Shown here: positions 59,311 to 64,000 of the stretch, in pieces
Position numbering within the stretch: position 1 is the stretch's first letter
Layout: every line of letters starts with the position of its first letter
Notes under the pieces: generated by a model
Seen by the model: the letters and a program-made list of their open reading frames with translations, nothing else
Database searches by the model: none
Told to the model about the DNA's origin: nothing
Position numbers and translations under genes: made by a program
NCBI GenBank assembly: GCA_019633425.1
Contig: WSUB01000175.1
Coordinates: forward strand, 19,586 to 83,585
From: Tulasnella sp. 424
Taxonomy: Eukaryota > Basidiomycota > Agaricomycetes > Cantharellales > Tulasnellaceae
DNA: 64,000 nucleotides
Reading direction: 5' to 3'

Positions 59311-60135
59311 ATGCCCGTAAAGGTCGCAGAAGCGAAATACCCAGTTATTGACACCGACCCTCATGCCGGTCGAGTAATCCGGTATATGAGACCTTCAGAC
59401 TATGCCGTTCTGGCCGGAGGGACTGCAGCTGCGCCAGCTTTGCTCTACGCTATGGGTATGTCACTTTTCTTGCCCATGTGTGGCTCCTTCGCTGATATTA
59501 GCATTCACTGCCAGAACGGGTTGACCCTTCGAGAGGGAGCCTCCGTCCAGCAATGAAGGTCGCTCTTACTATTGGCTTCGCCGGTGGCTTCTTGATGGCC
59601 TATCAACGCTCAACGTGTGCGTTTCTCCTGGTCTAGCGCGACAGAGCAGTAGCTGACGTTCCGACCTGTTCCGGTTCAAATTATTTCACTCATCCGACCA
59701 TGAAATTGCACTACCCGGATATAATGGCACCTACATCAAGTCCGTTTCTGGGGCTGGAGCGAGAACTCTCGCGAACAGGCTAAGGACTTCGCGGAACTGT
59801 CAAAGCGGGCACAAGAAGGAAAGCCATTGTATGGAGAAAGCGACCTCGATGCCCACCTTCAGGGTGTCGCCTATCGAAATTCAGCTTACAGTCAGCTGAA
59901 GTTCTGTGAGCTATCTTTATCGCTTCGCCCCTGTCGCTGAGCTAACAAATATCTTGGGTTTGGCCATTCCGTTCAATTCAGCTGTGATTCCATGGTCCGT
60001 ATCACTGCAGGCACCAACATTGCCATCCATTTTCCTGACAGTTCGAATTGCTTTAGGTTCAATCTTGTCAACCATCCTCATCATGGCACAGATCCAGCGA
60101 AGTATGGCGTCAAATCCGAGGAATCGACAGCATGA
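59311..60135 (+). CDS. Mitochondrial complex I 21 kDa subunit (NUXM)
   Basis: Accessory membrane subunit of NADH:ubiquinone oxidoreductase found in fungi. Start MPVKVAEAKYPVIDTDPHAG at 59311, then RVIRYMRPSDYAVLAGGTAA, the family N-terminal signature. An intron splits the codon before RVDPSRGSLRPAMKVALTIG, and a membrane segment GFAGGFLMAYQRST follows. The next exon gives FWGWSENSREQAKDFAELSK and LQGVAYRNSAYSQLKF; a 12-base micro-exon joins to SVIPW|FNLVNHPHHGTDPAK and the end YGVKSEESTA, TGA at 60133-60135. The NHPHHG tail is typical. The exon between about 59640 and 59745 is not fully resolved. Confidence 0.85.
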
Positions 60136-60542
60136 GCGCGTCAAAACATCCTGTTTGCTTTCGTGTATCCTCCGCTATACATCTCTATTCTTCAATAGCA
60201 AGCTCATACTGTTCTTAAGTGGAGGTTGGGCATGTTCACCAGTCAAAATGCACACAGCGTGCGCAGTTGTTCAATCCTCTGGCGGATAACCCCAGAAATT
60301 AGATTACGATTCCAGGCGCCAAAACCGAAGCAATCTATTTTGAAAGCCATCCACTACATTTTGAAGCGGAATCTTTAGATATTTGAAGTTGTTTTCCTCC
60401 TTATTGCGAAATGGGTTGGCCACCAACCCCAGCGGCGTTCTCCGTTTGTCGAGGTTAGCTTGGGCGCTTGGTCGGGTTTTTATTCGCTCGCTCGCTACTT
60501 CCTCCGCCACGTCAAAATCTCTGCCCCTCCTCTCATTCCGCT
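60136..60542. other. Intergenic, NUXM 3' flank / RAP1-like 5' region
   Basis: 407 bp; no gene recognised. An open frame at 60383-60580 overlaps the next ATG in another frame and is not supported. Confidence 0.5.
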
Positions 60543-62259
60543 ATGGGAGACTTGGCTCAACTCTTTACGAAGGAGGTTGAAGACCGACTAGAGCCCCTAA
60601 CATTCTTCCTCCACTGTCGCCTCGGAAATGCCGCCAATGACGCCAGAAGAATTATACTGGTCCGTGTGCTGTCGACTCCTGAAACGTCAATGGCGATCTA
60701 GTTCTGACGCATATCATTACGGTTCCAGAGACATGGCGGGGTCGTTGTAAATACAAGAGACCTGGCGGAAATCATCGTTGCCAATAGAACCTCGCCGAGC
60801 TACACAGAACTCCTGAGGAAGTATGCGCGCGAGGGCGATTTAAAAACTGTAGAAACAATCCAATCGATCAGTAAATGGGTCCGAAGACAATATGTGCTCT
60901 ACGAGTACGTTAGGCGCAGGAGGAGGGGAGGCAGGAAGTTCAACTACAAGTAAGTTCGGATATGCCAGCAGACGGCTGGCGTGTTTCACCCCAACCACAC
61001 CTAACCAGTCGAGCACCGACAGACCCATCCCCTTCACTAAAAAAGATTTGGAGAATGAAGGGAAATACGTCCTATGTAAGAACCTTCCTTGCTCGATTGC
61101 TGGCGCGCCCTTTGACGAGCTTCGTTGATGAAGGGGTCTACCAGACTAGCGAAAACCCAAGAAAGGAGCTAAGGTCTGACTCCGTCTGGAAGGAGAGGCG
61201 GAGAATGGTTGGTGATATTTCTTAATTAAACTGAACCGGGCCCTTAGTGACGTTTCTCTCGATGGACGAACGCGTCGTATAAAGGGCGGCCGATTTGCTT
61301 GGATGCGGACGCATCCATTCGGCGCATGGAGTAGACGCCACCGAAAGGCCGAAATCGTTGGACATTACAGAAGACAGTACGGAAGATATCGGCGATTGGC
61401 AGAGCAGGACAACGAAGTAGAAGAGGTGATAGTGATTGATGACGACGCGCAAGCCCTGGACGATGATATTGAAGTCGAAGAACGAGAGATGCTCGAGATA
61501 CTAAGGATCACCACCCAAAACATGGACTTCGAGCGACCAAGAGACTCACTCCGTCCTCCTGATCCCTCTCCCGAGCCGCCAAGCCGTGCTGGACCCTCGA
61601 CGCACCGGCGGCCTATACCGCAAAACCGCGAGGCTGGTCGACCATCGCCGTACCCATCTCCACCAGCTCAGTCCCAACAGAGCGTCGACAAGCGACCCAT
61701 CAACACCTCGCAGCGCGTTGGCCCCGCCACGCAACAAGCCCTTGTACCACAGACTCCAGTTCCTGCTGCACCACGCGCTAGGCTGGAGACCCCATCTCGC
61801 ACACTTGTCGCCGACGCTTCTGGTGCAGGTGCCAGTCGAACCAGTGACAGTCGGCCTCGAGATGTCATGACAAGTGCATCTAGGACGCTTGTCCAAATTC
61901 AGCCGTGGACTGGCAGCTCGCTCAGAGCTACGCTGACGCGGACGGAGGATCGACCACCGTTCCCATCATCATCATCAGGTCGCCCTGGTACAACCTTGAG
62001 ACCCAGTCGAATCGGAAACGGTATACCACAAGGCACGCCATCAAGATCCAACGGACCTGCTGGCAACCTCGCAGAAGGCGACGATAACGACCTCGAGCCG
62101 TTCCCCGACCCCAGCCGCCTTCTATCGTTCGGGAATCGCGCACTCTCTCCAGATGATACCGTTACCGAGATGAATATCATCCGATGGAACAATAGTCGTC
62201 CTTCCTCTGGCGCTCGAGCGCAGCTTGGAGCTGGACCTTCTTCGTCCAACCGCCGCTAG
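60543..62259 (+). CDS. RAP1/TERF2IP-like telomere protein (BRCT plus Myb), candidate
   Basis: Start MGDLAQLFTKEVEDRLEPLT at 60543. Splicing at 60659 to about 60750 gives RRIIL-RHGGVVVNTRDLAEI, then a segment ending SISKWVRRQYVLYEYVRRRR. This order (LF-x-aromatic strand, ILHGG, then W/Q-Y-V/I-L-x-V) matches the N-terminal BRCT of RAP1/TERF2IP. After another intron, PIPFTKKDLENEGKYVL looks like helix 1 of a RAP1-type Myb, and THPFGAWSRRHRKAEIVGHY like its recognition helix; the exon between (61070-61260) is unresolved by eye. An acidic patch (EVEEVIVIDDDAQALDDDIE) and a long Pro/Ser/Arg disordered tail end at 62259. Known role of the family: shelterin or telomere silencing. Confidence 0.58.
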
Positions 62260-62769
62260 GCTTTCTAGATGGAACCGTACCGGTAAAGCGAAAGGCTTTC
62301 CTTCCCTCTTGGCCCCCATCCATGGTTGAAAAAGACACCTACACCAATCTTGAGCAATCCTCTGCACAAAGAAACTCTTGAGCTCTTCATTCTGTTGCTA
62401 TTGTTTTCGTTCTTGGAACCTTCTTCATTAGTCGACGAATTCGTGCTTTTGTCGTTTTGTCCATCCGTTCCTACTCCGGATCCATAACCATTGACTAGAT
62501 GTTCTCTATATTCTTGAGTTGTGATGTAATCAATGTTGAAGTTCTTGATAAGATCTACGTCCTCACGCAGTTGGTCGCCTTTGCATCTTCCCTTATCTTG
62601 TGGCGCGTGACCGTACAGATATGTATTCCCATCCGTACGTGCACGATCCCCTACTCACTCCCCCGTAAACAGTCCATCAGCTTCCTCGCTCCCTCCACCT
62701 CTCCACTAAGCCAATCCAAAAACGGCGACTCTTATCATCACCTAGCACCTTCTCGCTTAAATATCCTAT
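62260..62769. other. Intergenic, RAP1-like 3' flank / kinase 5' region
   Basis: 510 bp, T-rich; the open frame starting 62499 has no domain similarity and changes frame against the kinase. Confidence 0.5.
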
Positions 62770-64000
62770 ATGCAAAAAGACGACAATCGAGATCCCGGGC
62801 CTTCCGCGTTGCCTGGCTCGCCGTCCGATTCGGACCACGATACCTCTTCCGGTGCATTCCCGTGGAGTGCTAAGCTGGTACACCCGTCCCAGGCATTAAG
62901 GATAATTTCAATCACTAAACTACTTTTCCTCGTAGAGGGATAAACTCAACAAGCTTGCGAATTGGCGACTTGATCTCTCCTCGATTGAATTCGTCAACGG
63001 CGCCCCCGAGTTGCATGGGGGTTATGCAACAGTTTCACGAGCTTCTTTGGTCCCTCCCTCCAGTGGTCGGGACGGAACGAGCCATTCCAATTTGACAAAA
63101 GAGGCCGGTCTCGACCTACCTGGTCCTGCTGGAGAAGCGTCTCGGCAGCGGAAGGTCGGTGCTCCTCTGCCTTCCTGGCCATTGACAGTGACGATGAGCA
63201 GCTCATCATTTCAACCTTACAGGATGTAGCAGTGAAGAAAATGAAAATCTCAGATCCCCCAGCGCGGATATTAGGGGTAAGAATACTCCGACCAATCACG
63301 TAGCGATTTCAGCGCTAAGGTCTTTCGGTTCAGTTGGCACTGAGGGAAGCAGAATTCCTGATCGGACTTTCTCACGTAAATGTCATTGAGCTCGAAGGAT
63401 TCGTCGAGGACTTGTCCAAGGATGTAGTCTGGCTAGTCTTTCTCTGGGCGGAGAACGGAAACTTGAAGAACTTTATCGCGTCAGCAGAGTGGGAGATTCC
63501 CGAACGAATCTGGCTGGTACGATCTAGTGACGTTTCTTCGACCCACCTCTGACACTCTGCATTCCAGATGGATGACGTGGCTAGAGGAGTCGAATATCTT
63601 CATAGTCGACAACCCCCAATCCGCCACGGCGACCTCAAATCTGTACGTTCTGAGAGCAGCAAATTGAACTACTGACAAACATCGCTCCGACTTTGCAGAT
63701 AAACATATTTGGTCAACTCCGAGTACCGCGCGGTAATTACCGACTTTGGATCCGCTCGCTGTCAAACACCCGAGGATCTAGACGAGGAAACAAGTCATGC
63801 TGAAAACAAACCGCCACTAGCCTTGTCGCTTGAGCCAGCGTCTGCGGTGCGACCAATACCATGACCTTAACACTAAAGGGTGATCACTTCACTCTTCGTT
63901 GGGCTGCTCCGGAGCTGTTGTACAAAAGGAAAGCTACCCTTGTGAGCGATATCTGGGCATTGGAATGTGTAGTATACGAGGTAAAGTTCAGATCCTACTT
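62770..64000 (+). CDS. Protein kinase (TKL/RGC-like), 5' part, cut by window end
   Basis: Start MQKDDNRDPGPSALPGSPSD at 62770; the intron GTACACCC...CGTAG joins AKL to RDKLNKLANWRLDLSSIEFV. The kinase domain follows: ELHGGYATVSRASL (glycine loop region), VAVKKMKISDPPARIL, ALREAEFLIGLSHVNVIELE, WLVFLWAENGNLKNFIASAE, VARGVEYLHSRQPPIRHGDL (HGDLK instead of HRDLK), NSEYRAVITDFGSAR. A stretch with in-frame SHAENKPPLALS follows, then GDHFTLRWAAPELLYKRKAT and VSDIWALECVVYE at the edge. The HG instead of HR and TDFGSAR are typical of expanded basidiomycete kinase families. C-lobe missing. Confidence 0.8.

Noticed and set aside
1..64000. tRNA genes, rRNA, CRISPR arrays, transposases, telomeric repeats
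   Set aside because: Scanning by eye for B-box-like motifs, regularly spaced repeats and transposase or reverse transcriptase motifs found none; a tRNAscan and repeat search would be more sensitive.

Overview
The window is nuclear DNA of a filamentous basidiomycete (Agaricomycetes). Genes are packed with many short GT-AG introns of about 45-85 bp. The proteins are fungal: MAP kinase Slt2, Ipi3, Kin28, Nbp35, Fyv10/Gid9, Rim2, the complex I 21 kDa subunit and a RAP1-like protein. The partial kinase at the right edge (HGDLK and DFGSAR motifs) resembles a family I associate with Ceratobasidiaceae/Rhizoctonia; that placement is inference from memory. I saw no tRNA, rRNA, transposase or CRISPR.

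Layout. (1) 0-16 kb and 35-47 kb are an accessory, secretome-like compartment built from local duplications. At 0.2-6.6 kb a 3.2 kb unit with a secreted two-domain fasciclin (FAS1) gene is present twice in tandem. At 6.7-16.2 kb a 4.7-4.8 kb unit is present twice. It carries a GPI-anchored-looking GH9 glycoside hydrolase and the 3' end of FYV10. Only the right copy is joined to a complete FYV10; the left copy ends in a truncated, frameshifted FYV10 remnant. At 35-43.5 kb lie four SGNH/GDSL esterase genes in one orientation. The fourth has an early in-frame stop, and gene-tail fragments lie between copies. The cluster is bounded by an aldo-keto reductase on one side and a large secreted His-rich protein on the other. 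(2) 15-34 kb and 47-62 kb are a dense housekeeping compartment: GID ubiquitin ligase subunit, She3-like coiled coil, symplekin/Pta1, Slt2, Nbp35, J-protein, aldo-keto reductase, cofilin, a hotdog thioesterase, Rim2, RPC25, Ipi3, Kin28/CDK7, a zinc-finger nucleoporin, complex I NUXM and a RAP1-like telomere protein. Six divergent pairs here share upstream regions of 145-267 bp. (3) The right edge holds the 5' part of a protein kinase.

Main oddities: a 247-254 bp segment lies in opposite orientation in two otherwise collinear duplicate blocks, and one copy is the aldo-keto reductase promoter with a breakpoint in its TATA-like box. Both GH9 copies have EAAN where the family normally has the catalytic DAGD. 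There is a 35-bp near-perfect palindrome that looks like a fold-back insertion, a 108-bp noncoding block identical between the FAS1 units, and a DLG in place of DFG in the Slt2 kinase. I did not find a clearly new multi-gene system. The best candidates for novelty are the flipped promoter segment and the GH9 variant. Exon boundaries were inferred by eye from splice consensus and family similarity.
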